From an uncultured Cellulophaga sp. (GTDB taxonomy: Bacteria > Bacteroidota > Bacteroidia > Flavobacteriales > Flavobacteriaceae): 64,000 nt of DNA. The notes beneath the pieces are model-generated. The model had not been told where the DNA came from and made no database searches. It saw only the letters and a list, made by a program, of their open reading frames with translations. The translations under genes were made by a program, and so were the position numbers. The stretch's first letter is position 1; each line of letters starts with the position of its first letter. The DNA lies in contig CANMEI010000002.1 of NCBI GenBank assembly GCA_947496695.1, forward strand, positions 434,001-498,000. Reading direction: 5' to 3'. Below are positions 18,192 through 26,190 of the stretch, piece by piece.

Positions 18192-18680
18192 ATGAAGATG
18201 AGAATGCATTATGCACTCTTGGTTTTATTTGTATTGATAATTAGCTCTTGTGGCAAAGAGGGGATAGAAAATACAGTAATAATAGAATCTGAGAACGCTA
18301 CTACAGTAGAAGAAGAATTATTAACTATTGTAAACCAACACAGATTAGATTTAGGTTATGAATCTTTAGCCTATAGCGAAATTGCCTATAAGTATGCAAA
18401 TGAACATACTGATTACATGATAGCAATAGGCGATATAAATCACGACAATTTTAGCTCAAGAGCCTCAAATTTTTGTGATGAAGTTGATGCATTGTCTGTT
18501 TCAGAAAATGTTGGAAAAAATTATGACACAGCAATTGAAGCTTTTGAAAACTGGTATAATAGTGCTGAACACAGAAAAACAATTGAAGGTAATTTTTCGC
18601 ATACTGCTATAAGTGTAAAAATAGACGAATATGGAGAATTTTACTTTACTGAGTTATTTTATTTGGTTAGCGATAATTAA
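18192..18680 (+). CDS. CAP/SCP-domain lipoprotein (YkwD-like)
   Basis: 162 residues: signal with lipobox ISSC (Cys21), then one CAP domain. Family features visible are the opening helix LLTIVNQHRLDLGYESLAYS, the two histidine regions ANEHTDYM and INHDNFSSR, SENVG, and WYNSAEHRKTIEGNFSHTAI. CAP proteins are secreted; bacterial ones are mostly of unknown role, some bind lipids or act as hydrolases. It stands alone, 84 bases before the dioxygenase gene. Confidence 0.85.
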   Translation: MKMRMHYALLVLFVLIISSCGKEGIENTVIIESENATTVEEELLTIVNQHRLDLGYESLAYSEIAYKYANEHTDYMIAIGDINHDNFSSRASNFCDEVDALSVSENVGKNYDTAIEAFENWYNSAEHRKTIEGNFSHTAISVKIDEYGEFYFTELFYLVSDN

Positions 18681-18764
18681 TTTAAAAAGCAATAAACAAT
18701 ACTTTCTATCATTTTAACTGTAATTTATCTTGATATTTTTTTAACTTTCGTCAAAAAGTTAATA

Positions 18765-19304
18765 ATGGCAATTGCACCACCTTTCAATCTTACAAAATGG
18801 ATTTCAGAAAATAGAGATTTATTAAAACCACCTGTTGGTAACAAAAACCTTTACAAAGAGTCTGGTGATTATATTGTTATGATTGTAGCTGGACCAAATG
18901 CGCGTAAAGATTATCATTACAATGAAACCGAAGAGTTGTTTTATCAATTAGAAGGCACCATAGAAGTACATATCCAAGAAGACGGCATTAAAAAAACTAT
19001 GACACTTGGTCCTGGCGATATGTATTTACACCCTGCAAAAGTTCCGCATTCTCCGGTTAGACATGAAAACTCTATTGGTTTAGTTATTGAAAGAAAAAGA
19101 AACCACATGAATGTTGATGATGGCTTACTTTGGTTCTGTGATAATTGCAACCACAAATTATATGAAGCATATTTTACATTAAACGATATTGAAAAAGACT
19201 TTTTAGCGCATTTTAAATATTTTTATTCTTCTGAAGAATTAAGAACCTGTTCAAATTGCGGAACTACAATGCCTGTTGATCAACGTTTTATTTCAAAAGA
19301 TTAA
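18765..19304 (+). CDS. nbaC: 3-hydroxyanthranilate 3,4-dioxygenase
   Basis: 179 residues, a cupin enzyme opening 3-hydroxyanthranilate to 2-amino-3-carboxymuconate semialdehyde in tryptophan catabolism or quinolinate/NAD formation. The catalytic iron ligands match the characterised Cupriavidus enzyme by position: His51, Glu57 and His95, with substrate-contact Arg47 and Arg99. The C-terminal rubredoxin-like metal site is complete (Cys125, Cys128, Cys162, Cys165), as in the bacterial form. A TAACTTTC box at 18742-18749 is close to the -7 consensus. It is followed after 3 bases by the DUF1304 gene. Confidence 0.95.
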   Translation: MAIAPPFNLTKWISENRDLLKPPVGNKNLYKESGDYIVMIVAGPNARKDYHYNETEELFYQLEGTIEVHIQEDGIKKTMTLGPGDMYLHPAKVPHSPVRHENSIGLVIERKRNHMNVDDGLLWFCDNCNHKLYEAYFTLNDIEKDFLAHFKYFYSSEELRTCSNCGTTMPVDQRFISKD

Positions 19305-19307
19305 ACT

Positions 19308-19670
19308 ATGAATATAACACTTAAAATAGTTATTGGTTTTATTGCATTTTTACACCTTTATATCATGTGGTTTGAAATGTTTGCTTGGACCACAAAAGGA
19401 AAAAAAGTATTTAGTAGCCTAGCAAAAGATCTTTTTGAACCAACAAAAGCAATGGCTGCAAACCAAGGTTTATATAACGGTTTTTTAGCCGCGGGTTTAA
19501 TTTGGACTTTTTTTATTAATACTTCAGAATGGCAGTATAACATTTCTTTATTTTTTTTAAGTTGCGTTGCTATTGCAGGCGTTTACGGAACTTTTACTGT
19601 TGACAAAAAAATTCTATTTGTACAAACAATTCCCGCTTTAATAGCTATTCTTTTAGTGCTACTACAGTAA
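19308..19670 (+). CDS. DUF1304 family membrane protein
   Basis: 120 residues with four predicted membrane helices and the family pattern HLYIMWFEMFAWTT near the start and NQGLYNGFLAAGL in the middle. DUF1304 members are small integral membrane proteins of unknown function. The 3-base gap to the dioxygenase gene indicates co-transcription. The link to aromatic catabolism is only by position. Confidence 0.85.
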   Translation: MNITLKIVIGFIAFLHLYIMWFEMFAWTTKGKKVFSSLAKDLFEPTKAMAANQGLYNGFLAAGLIWTFFINTSEWQYNISLFFLSCVAIAGVYGTFTVDKKILFVQTIPALIAILLVLLQ

Positions 19671-19693
19671 AATTTTCTTTAATAGAATATTCG

Positions 19694-19701
19694 TAACTTT
19701 G
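19694..19701 (+). promoter_or_regulatory. -7 element upstream of the ALDH7 gene
   Basis: TAACTTTG matches TAnnTTTG and lies 37 bases before the start codon; a T-rich stretch at 19673-19680 is the possible -33 region. Confidence 0.45.
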
Positions 19702-19738
19702 ATTAAAATATAACATTTAACGATAAAAAAGTTATAAA

Positions 19739-21292
19739 ATGTCGAAAATAGCTGCCGATTTCGGTATAAATGACGCTTTAATTACATTAGGAATTAAAGC
19801 TACAAATAAAGGAACCTCAACAGGATTAAAGAACTTCGGAGGAGGTTATGAAATAACTTCACATTCTCCTGTAGATGGAGCAAAAATTGCAAAAGTTACC
19901 ACAACTACAAAAAACGATTATGAGACGGTAATGCAAACTGCAACTGTAGCTTATAAAAAATGGCGTACTAAACCTGCTCCATTACGTGGTGAAATTGTTC
20001 GTCAGTTTGGCGATAAACTTAGAACTTATAAAGAACCATTAGGGAAATTAGTTTCTTATGAAATGGGAAAATCATATCAAGAAGGTTTAGGTGAGGTTCA
20101 AGAGATGATTGATATCTGCGATTTTGCAGTAGGGCTTTCAAGACAACTACATGGTTTAACCATGCACTCTGAAAGACCGGGACATAGAATGTATGAACAA
20201 TATCACCCCATGGGAGTAGTAGGTATAATTTCTGCTTTTAATTTTCCTGTTGCCGTTTGGGCTTGGAATACAGCATTGGCATGGATTTGTGGCGATGTTT
20301 GTGTTTGGAAACCTTCAGAAAAAACACCGCTATGCGGTATTGCTTGTCAAAATATTATAGCTGAAGTATTAAAAGAAAACAATTTACCTGAGGGTATTTC
20401 TTGCTTAATAAATGGAGATTATACTGTGGGTGAATTTATGACTAATGATACTCGTATTCCGTTAATATCTGCTACAGGTTCTACTAGAATGGGTAAAATT
20501 GTAGCACAAACAGTAGCTGGTCGTTTAGGTAAATCACTATTAGAGCTTGGTGGTAATAATGCCATTATAGTTACACCTGATGCTGATATTAAAATGACAG
20601 TTATTGGTGCTGTATTTGGTGCCGTTGGTACTGCTGGGCAACGTTGCACTTCTACAAGAAGACTAATAATTCATGACAGCATTTATGAACAAGTTAAAAA
20701 TGCAGTTGTTGACGCTTACAAACAATTAAAAATTGGAAACCCTCTAGATCAAAACAATCATGTAGGTCCAGTAATTGACGCTGATGCCGTTACTAAATAC
20801 GAAAAAGCATTAGAAGAAGTTATTAAAGAAGGTGGAAAAATTATAGTAGAAGGTGGAAAACTTGAAGGTTCTGGCTATGAAAGTGGTTGTTATGTAAAAC
20901 CAGCTATTGCTGAAGCTGAAAATGATTACAGCATTGTACAGCATGAAACCTTTGCTCCTGTTTTATATCTTATAAAATATAGTGGTGATGTAACAAATGC
21001 TATTGAATTGCAAAATGGTGTTTCCCAAGGGTTGTCATCAGCGATCATGACAAATAATTTACGTGAAGCAGAATTATTCCTTTCTACAAATGGTAGTGAC
21101 TGTGGTATCGCAAATGTAAACATTGGCACATCTGGTGCAGAAATTGGTGGTGCTTTTGGTGGTGAAAAAGAAACTGGAGGTGGTAGAGAATCAGGATCTG
21201 ATGCATGGAAAGTCTATATGAGAAGACAAACTAACACCATAAATTACACTACCGAATTACCATTAGCCCAAGGGATAAAGTTTGATTTATAA
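19739..21292 (+). CDS. amaB: ALDH7-type aldehyde dehydrogenase (alpha-aminoadipic semialdehyde dehydrogenase-like)
   Basis: 517 residues. The sequence follows human ALDH7A1 (antiquitin) closely along its length: APLRGEIVRQFGDKLR, EVQEMIDICDFAVGLSRQL, LLELGGNNAII, GTAGQRCTSTRRLI with the catalytic Cys, and GGEKETGGGRESGSDAWK. Members oxidise alpha-aminoadipic semialdehyde/piperideine-6-carboxylate in lysine breakdown. It could therefore belong to lysine catabolism rather than to the kynurenine pathway suggested by the upstream dioxygenase. A separate promoter element precedes it. Confidence 0.88.
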   Translation: MSKIAADFGINDALITLGIKATNKGTSTGLKNFGGGYEITSHSPVDGAKIAKVTTTTKNDYETVMQTATVAYKKWRTKPAPLRGEIVRQFGDKLRTYKEPLGKLVSYEMGKSYQEGLGEVQEMIDICDFAVGLSRQLHGLTMHSERPGHRMYEQYHPMGVVGIISAFNFPVAVWAWNTALAWICGDVCVWKPSEKTPLCGIACQNIIAEVLKENNLPEGISCLINGDYTVGEFMTNDTRIPLISATGSTRMGKIVAQTVAGRLGKSLLELGGNNAIIVTPDADIKMTVIGAVFGAVGTAGQRCTSTRRLIIHDSIYEQVKNAVVDAYKQLKIGNPLDQNNHVGPVIDADAVTKYEKALEEVIKEGGKIIVEGGKLEGSGYESGCYVKPAIAEAENDYSIVQHETFAPVLYLIKYSGDVTNAIELQNGVSQGLSSAIMTNNLREAELFLSTNGSDCGIANVNIGTSGAEIGGAFGGEKETGGGRESGSDAWKVYMRRQTNTINYTTELPLAQGIKFDL

Positions 21293-21300
21293 AATAAAAA

Positions 21301-21336
21301 TACCCACATTTTTATTAATTAATAAACATGTGGGTA
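21301..21336. terminator. Long near-perfect hairpin after the ALDH7 gene
   Basis: TACCCACAT (21301-21309) pairs with ATGTGGGTA (21328-21336), and the intervening TTTATTAATTAATAAA is itself palindromic, giving an 18-bp arm with one mismatch. The T run is on the minus-strand side, but position 9 bases after the stop suggests it ends the plus-strand transcript. Confidence 0.65.
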
Positions 21337-21644
21337 TAAACAATAACCAAACAAACTATATTTTTTTAAACAAAAAAATACTCTCTTCGCACCTTAAATT
21401 TGTTTAGGAAAAAGAGCTTAATTTTTATTTTTTATTTAAAATTTTAAGTAAAAAAAACAATTTTTGAGATTCAGCATTGATGATATAAAATTATTTACAA
21501 ACGAAAACAAATTGTCAAAAAAGAATCTAATTCTTAAAAATTAACAAGTTATTTAATTGATAATGAAGATTTAATGTGAAAAATTTTAACATTTTAAAGT
21601 TTTTTTTAATACTTTGCTAGAGTAACACTAAATCATAAATAACA
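21337..21644. other. AT-rich leader region of the OmpA-like gene
   Basis: About 308 bases without a gene. A TAAATTTG box at 21395-21402 matches the -7 consensus, which would give a leader of roughly 240 bases; closer to the gene only imperfect matches such as ATACTTTG near 21610 are seen. No riboswitch motif was recognised. Confidence 0.4.
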
Positions 21645-22559
21645 ATGACCAAAAAAACACAGTATCTACTAGGTATTATATTTACCATTCTAGTAGGAAT
21701 CTATTTTTATTGGACCTGTTGCAGTTCTTGCGCAACATCTTCCGAAAAAGAAAAGGTTATAGTTGAAGAACCAATTATTAAAGAGCAACCTAAAGCTACT
21801 TCTTACCCCTTCTCTTTTAAAGATGGCGATTACAAAGTAAATGTTAGTGACAATTTTAACTTTAACCTATCTTCATCATCAATTTTACTTCCACTGTCTG
21901 AAAATGTCGAAGGAGAAATAAGTAATTTAAAAAATTATTTAAGTGACAATAGCAGTAAAGCATTCACCATTACAGGATTTTATACAAGTGAAGAAGCAAA
22001 TAAATCTGTGTTTCCAAACTTAGGGTTAGCAAGAGCAAATGCAGTAAAAAATTATTTAGTAAAAAAAGGAGTGCCTTCTCACTCACTAAATATAAATGGA
22101 GAGCTTAAAGGTGATTTAACACCATCAACAGAAAATATTTTATTTGGTCCTGTAAGCTACAATATATCAGGAGAAACAGAAAATTTAGAAGATGAATTGA
22201 AAGCACTTCATGATCAAATTGTAGCAGACCCATTAGTTCTACATTTTCAAACTGGAGAAGCTGTAATAAATTTATCCACAATGCAGCGCCAAAAAATCGC
22301 AAACATATCAAGATACCTAGATAAAGTTGATAATGCTTCATGTTCAATTATAGGTCACACTGACAATCAAGGCAATAGAACTAATAATATAAAATTAGGC
22401 TTAGATAGAGCAGATTTCACAAAATCTTACCTAATTAATAATGGTATTTCAGAGGCAAAAATTACAACATCTTCTGAAGGTCCTGATAATCCAATCGCCA
22501 GTAATGATACTGATGAAGGTCGTAGTCAAAATAGAAGAACTGTTGTAACATTAAAATAA
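21645..22559 (+). CDS. OmpA-like envelope protein with two OmpA-type units
   Basis: 304 residues. One N-terminal membrane segment (about residues 7-24) is followed by a Cys-rich short stretch (WTCCSSCATS). Two OmpA/MotB-like units follow. The first (about 60-165) is degenerate, with LGLARANAVKNYLVKKG. The second (about 195-304) carries HTDNQGNRTNNIKLGLDRAD and GRSQNRRTVV, typical of peptidoglycan binding. It probably links membrane and cell wall. The second gene of the pair, encoding a helix-hairpin-helix protein, begins 25 bases later. Confidence 0.82.
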   Translation: MTKKTQYLLGIIFTILVGIYFYWTCCSSCATSSEKEKVIVEEPIIKEQPKATSYPFSFKDGDYKVNVSDNFNFNLSSSSILLPLSENVEGEISNLKNYLSDNSSKAFTITGFYTSEEANKSVFPNLGLARANAVKNYLVKKGVPSHSLNINGELKGDLTPSTENILFGPVSYNISGETENLEDELKALHDQIVADPLVLHFQTGEAVINLSTMQRQKIANISRYLDKVDNASCSIIGHTDNQGNRTNNIKLGLDRADFTKSYLINNGISEAKITTSSEGPDNPIASNDTDEGRSQNRRTVVTLK

Positions 22560-22584
22560 TAACTCCTAATAAAAACTATAAATA

Positions 22585-23184
22585 ATGAACTTTGAAAACT
22601 TAAACATTTGGTGCTGGATTATTCCTGCTTTAGTAGGTATTATCTGTGGAATTCTTGGATATTTAATCGGAAGATTAAAAGGAAATACAACCATAGATAA
22701 TTCAGAAGACCTAACTATATGTAACGATAAGAATGCTAAGCTTGAGGCAGATTTAAAACTTTACAAAGAGAAAAACATTGGACTTGAAGCTGATTTAGCT
22801 GCATGCAAGTTAAAATTGACTTCTCCACCAACTCCTCCGACAACACAAACAGCTTCATTTACAGCTCCTGTTATTGCTACTATACCTTTTGATGGTGTTG
22901 CTGCTAAATTAGCTTTTGGAAAAAGTGTTAAAGAAAACGATTTAAAACTAGTAGAAGGTATTGGACCTAAAATAGAAGGAATGTTTAAAGAAAATGGGAT
23001 TAAAACATGGAAGGCACTTTCTGATGCTACTGTAGCAGAATGCCAAGCTGTACTTGATACTGGCGGACCTAGATATAAAATTCACGATCCTGCATCATGG
23101 CCAATGCAAGCTAAAATGTGTTATGAAGGTAAATGGGCCGAATTAAACAAATGGCAAAATGAGCATAACCATGGTAAATTATAA
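22585..23184 (+). CDS. Membrane-anchored protein with helix-hairpin-helix-like domain
   Basis: 199 residues: a membrane segment (about residues 9-28) with a small cytoplasmic or periplasmic tail GRLKGN, a predicted coiled coil (about 45-72), a Pro/Thr linker (SPPTPPTTQTAS), then LKLVEGIGPKIEGMFKENGI, the classic helix-hairpin-helix pattern with GIGPKI. The C-terminus contains a conserved-looking GGPRYKIHDPASWPMQAKM block. Such proteins often sit beside OmpA-like genes in Bacteroidota. In this context the HhH fold may serve protein-protein rather than DNA binding. The function is unknown. Confidence 0.7.
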   Translation: MNFENLNIWCWIIPALVGIICGILGYLIGRLKGNTTIDNSEDLTICNDKNAKLEADLKLYKEKNIGLEADLAACKLKLTSPPTPPTTQTASFTAPVIATIPFDGVAAKLAFGKSVKENDLKLVEGIGPKIEGMFKENGIKTWKALSDATVAECQAVLDTGGPRYKIHDPASWPMQAKMCYEGKWAELNKWQNEHNHGKL

Positions 23185-23207
23185 TATACCTAAAAACTAA
23201 TATAAAT

Positions 23208-23238
23208 AAAAAGGTTCGCTATGATTGCGAACCTTTTT
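23208..23238. terminator. Bidirectional terminator between convergent genes
   Basis: GGTTCGC (23213-23219) pairs with GCGAACC (23227-23233), extended by AAAAA/TTTTT on both sides. It serves both the plus-strand HhH gene (stop 23184) and the minus-strand desaturase (stop 23261). Confidence 0.92.
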
Positions 23239-23260
23239 TACTCTATGCTTTTGTTTTTTA

Positions 23261-24259
23261 TTACAACCTACCGTTTGCATCAACCCACTTAAAGTTATAT
23301 TGATCTTCAGGGTATTTCATACGTGTAGCAATACGTTCTAAACGAGAAGGAAGCTTCATTAAATAATCTCTAGCACGTTCTCCATCATCATTAAGACTTC
23401 TTATATTATCTAATTCCCAATACGCATTTAACTTCTTTAAAATTTCTATATAATCCATAGCTGTGTAAACACCTAAACGTTGTGCACAGTTAGAAAAGTT
23501 CTCAAAAGCAGTACCAATTGTTCCTCCTGATTCACGCAAAAAGTGTGCTGGCATTACAATTTTCTTTTTCATCATATCAGCAAACGCTAACATCATTTGG
23601 TTTGGATCGTGCTCAAATATAGATTTTACAAATTCTCTATATGCTAAATGGTGTCGCATTTCATCACCAGCAATAATTGTACACATTTTACCTAAAAGAA
23701 CATTTCCTTTCTTTTTAGCCATTTGCCCAACTCTCTTATGAGAAATATTTGTCGCTAATTCTTGAAATGATGTGTATATAAAGTTTTTATACGGGTCTCT
23801 ATCTGTACCAATATCAAAACCATCTGCAATTAAGTGTTGCGTAGTGATTTCAACTTCTTTCATATTTACTCTACCAGAAAGGTATAAGTACTTGTTTAAA
23901 ACATCACCGTGACGATTTTCTTCAGCAGTCCAATTACGAACCCATTTAGCCCAACCATTACGTTTATTTTCACCATGTTGATCAACACCTTCAACATCCA
24001 TTAACCAAGATTCATATGTTGGCAATGCTTCTTCAGTAATTGTATCGGCAACCATAGTTACCCAAAAGTCGTAACCAAGTTCTTTAGACTCTTCTTGTAT
24101 TTGCTTTACAGCTTCTAAAAATCCGTCGCTCTGCGAATCTGGCAAAAAATCTGTTGGTTGCCAAATATCTTCAACTGGAATAAGAAACTGATCTATAAAA
24201 CCAGAAACTTTATCCTCAATCGCCCGCATAACTTCTATTCTAATATTTTTTGCTGACAT
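23261..24259 (-). CDS. Acyl-ACP desaturase
   Basis: 332 residues, the soluble di-iron desaturase family that introduces a cis double bond (usually delta-9) into stearoyl- or palmitoyl-ACP with ferredoxin and oxygen. The metal-binding pattern is present: EENRHG (113-118), a Glu/His pair in FQELATNISH (165-174), and DEMRHH (199-204). It probably tunes membrane fluidity. Gene is monocistronic or first of its strand group, with a shared bidirectional terminator. Confidence 0.92.
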   Translation of the reverse strand: MSAKNIRIEVMRAIEDKVSGFIDQFLIPVEDIWQPTDFLPDSQSDGFLEAVKQIQEESKELGYDFWVTMVADTITEEALPTYESWLMDVEGVDQHGENKRNGWAKWVRNWTAEENRHGDVLNKYLYLSGRVNMKEVEITTQHLIADGFDIGTDRDPYKNFIYTSFQELATNISHKRVGQMAKKKGNVLLGKMCTIIAGDEMRHHLAYREFVKSIFEHDPNQMMLAFADMMKKKIVMPAHFLRESGGTIGTAFENFSNCAQRLGVYTAMDYIEILKKLNAYWELDNIRSLNDDGERARDYLMKLPSRLERIATRMKYPEDQYNFKWVDANGRL

Positions 24260-24329
24260 ATCTATTTTTTTTCAAAGTTCGTTATAATAGCGCAATTCCT
24301 CTAAAAATTGAGCTTTTTTTTAATTTTGG

Positions 24330-25055
24330 TCAATTTCTACCTTTCTCAGTCGGATAAAAAGTATGAACAGGATTGCTCTGCCATACAGTTTTACGATCAA
24401 CATCAATTATTGAAATTGGTCCTTTAAAAGCTGCTCCAGTATCAATATTCCATACATTTGCTGCATTTTGAGGTGTTGTTTTCCCTATTCTGGTTACAGG
24501 CGTATGACCTATATATATTTCTGAATAATTTAATAATCTTTTTGGGTAAAGAGGATCTTCTTTTGTCAACTCAGGATTTAGGCAAAGTACCATCTCCCAC
24601 AAAGTTCTATCCCAATAAAAAGTTTTTGTAAAATACTCAAAATCAATTCCTTTTAAGTTAGTAAAACCTGCATGAAGAAACAAACGTTTTTTAGTATCAA
24701 GATAATAATTCTCTAAATCAGCATAAAAACCAATATGTAGTTGCTTAGTTTTATCATCTAATTTTTGATACGAATTCATTGTAGCTTCACCACCATGTTG
24801 AAACCATTGTGGATTGTCTTTACCTTCTTCTAACCAAGCTCTACATAATTCATCATGATTACCTCTGATAAATGTACAATTATAAGTGCTTTTCAATTCT
24901 ATTAGAAAATTAACAGTTTCAGTAGCATCACTCCAACCATCAACATAATCACCTAAAAAAATTAAATGATCATCTTTTGTTACATTCGCTTTTTCTAATA
25001 CTTGTTTTAACGCCTTTAATCCTGAATGGATATCTCCTATTGCTAATGTTCTCAT
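24330..25055 (-). CDS. Calcineurin-like metallophosphoesterase (Ser/Thr phosphatase / ApaH-like)
   Basis: 241 residues. The metal-binding blocks of the PPP-type phosphoesterase fold are all there: GDIHSG near residue 7, GDYVDGW near 36, GNHDE near 65, LHAGF and GHTPV later. Such enzymes cleave phosphoserine/threonine, phosphotyrosine or diadenosine tetraphosphate; the substrate is not decided by sequence. Only 2 bases separate it from the zinc-ribbon gene upstream on the same strand, so they are likely one transcript. Confidence 0.88.
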   Translation of the reverse strand: MRTLAIGDIHSGLKALKQVLEKANVTKDDHLIFLGDYVDGWSDATETVNFLIELKSTYNCTFIRGNHDELCRAWLEEGKDNPQWFQHGGEATMNSYQKLDDKTKQLHIGFYADLENYYLDTKKRLFLHAGFTNLKGIDFEYFTKTFYWDRTLWEMVLCLNPELTKEDPLYPKRLLNYSEIYIGHTPVTRIGKTTPQNAANVWNIDTGAAFKGPISIIDVDRKTVWQSNPVHTFYPTEKGRN

Positions 25056-25057
25056 GC

Positions 25058-26137
25058 TTATGCAAAAATGCTAATTACTCCGATTATAATTACTATAAAT
25101 AGTACTAAAAAAAAGATTTTCCAAAAAGAATATGGCCTCACTCCACTTATTATTCCTGTCTGCCCGTTAATATAAAAACGATATTCTTTTCCCGAATACT
25201 TGTATGTACTTATATATACAGGTACTAAAATATGTTTAAAAGTTTCATCAGTTAATTTAATGTTTGCATTTGAAACACGTTGAGTATCACCCCCAATATC
25301 ACGCTTAATCCAGCTATATGCAATGTTTTTTGCTTCTTGAAATGATTGATGATGCCCATCTTTTAATGAAATTGTATACTTCTCTGTAACAAAGCCTGAA
25401 AGATATTTCGAATTAAAAACAACTAAATCACTCAAATTCCAATTGGCAATTTTTGCAGGTATATCTCTTTGCTTTTTTTCTGATGCATTAATTAAAATAT
25501 CATCAATAAAACCTTTTACAGAACCCGAGGCACTAGACCATCTAATTTTTCTAACTTGCTTAGTTTGTGTACCGTTTTTAGTTTTGTAGCGTTGCGTTTC
25601 ATAATAATAATCACCTCTTTCCCCTTGATATGTAGCAAACAAATTGGCATCAAATGTCCAATGAGGCATATAAACACCATGAAGACCTTCAGCATCTAAA
25701 GCTGCCTTTTTAAGTTTTTCAGGTGCAAACCATAAGCCATTTACCCATGTTTTAAAAATAGATTTTGCTTTTTTGACATCTAATTGAAAAGGTATTAAAG
25801 CTCCTGGTAAAATCCAACCTTCTTTTTCAACGTCTTCCCGAATAAGTGGTTCACTACAATAAATACAGTCTAATGACTTATAGTTTTCTTCAACATGTTG
25901 ATTAGCACCACAATTTTTACAGTGTAACAATTCTATTGTTTCTGTATAGGCATTTTCACCAACAATTTTTAAATAGTGTTCAAGCTCTAACTCTTCAAAG
26001 CTAGTTTTAGTTTGCTCAATAAACTCCTCATAACCACAATACTCGCATTTTAGTTGATCAGAACCTGGTTTGTATTTTAGTTCTGCTCCACAATTAGAGC
26101 ATGATTTTTTATGTTCTGACGAAAAAATTTCTGCCAT
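25058..26137 (-). CDS. Zinc-ribbon membrane protein (YdjG-like)
   Basis: 359 residues. Two zinc ribbons open the protein: CSNCGAELKYKPGSDQLKC and then CEYCG (about residues 13-37), followed by LHCKNCGANQHV with CIYCS (about 72-96). A large beta-rich middle domain follows, then a single C-terminal membrane helix (about 335-355). This layout resembles the TFIIB-type zinc-ribbon membrane proteins encoded beside SPFH proteins, such as Bacillus YdjG. It likely displays its ribbons in the cytoplasm as a docking platform for the adjacent SPFH protein. Confidence 0.78.
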   Translation of the reverse strand: MAEIFSSEHKKSCSNCGAELKYKPGSDQLKCEYCGYEEFIEQTKTSFEELELEHYLKIVGENAYTETIELLHCKNCGANQHVEENYKSLDCIYCSEPLIREDVEKEGWILPGALIPFQLDVKKAKSIFKTWVNGLWFAPEKLKKAALDAEGLHGVYMPHWTFDANLFATYQGERGDYYYETQRYKTKNGTQTKQVRKIRWSSASGSVKGFIDDILINASEKKQRDIPAKIANWNLSDLVVFNSKYLSGFVTEKYTISLKDGHHQSFQEAKNIAYSWIKRDIGGDTQRVSNANIKLTDETFKHILVPVYISTYKYSGKEYRFYINGQTGIISGVRPYSFWKIFFLVLFIVIIIGVISIFA

Positions 26138-26190
26138 ATTTTTTATTACTGAAAGCAGTTATATTAAAATTCAGTTTTTATTTATAAAAA

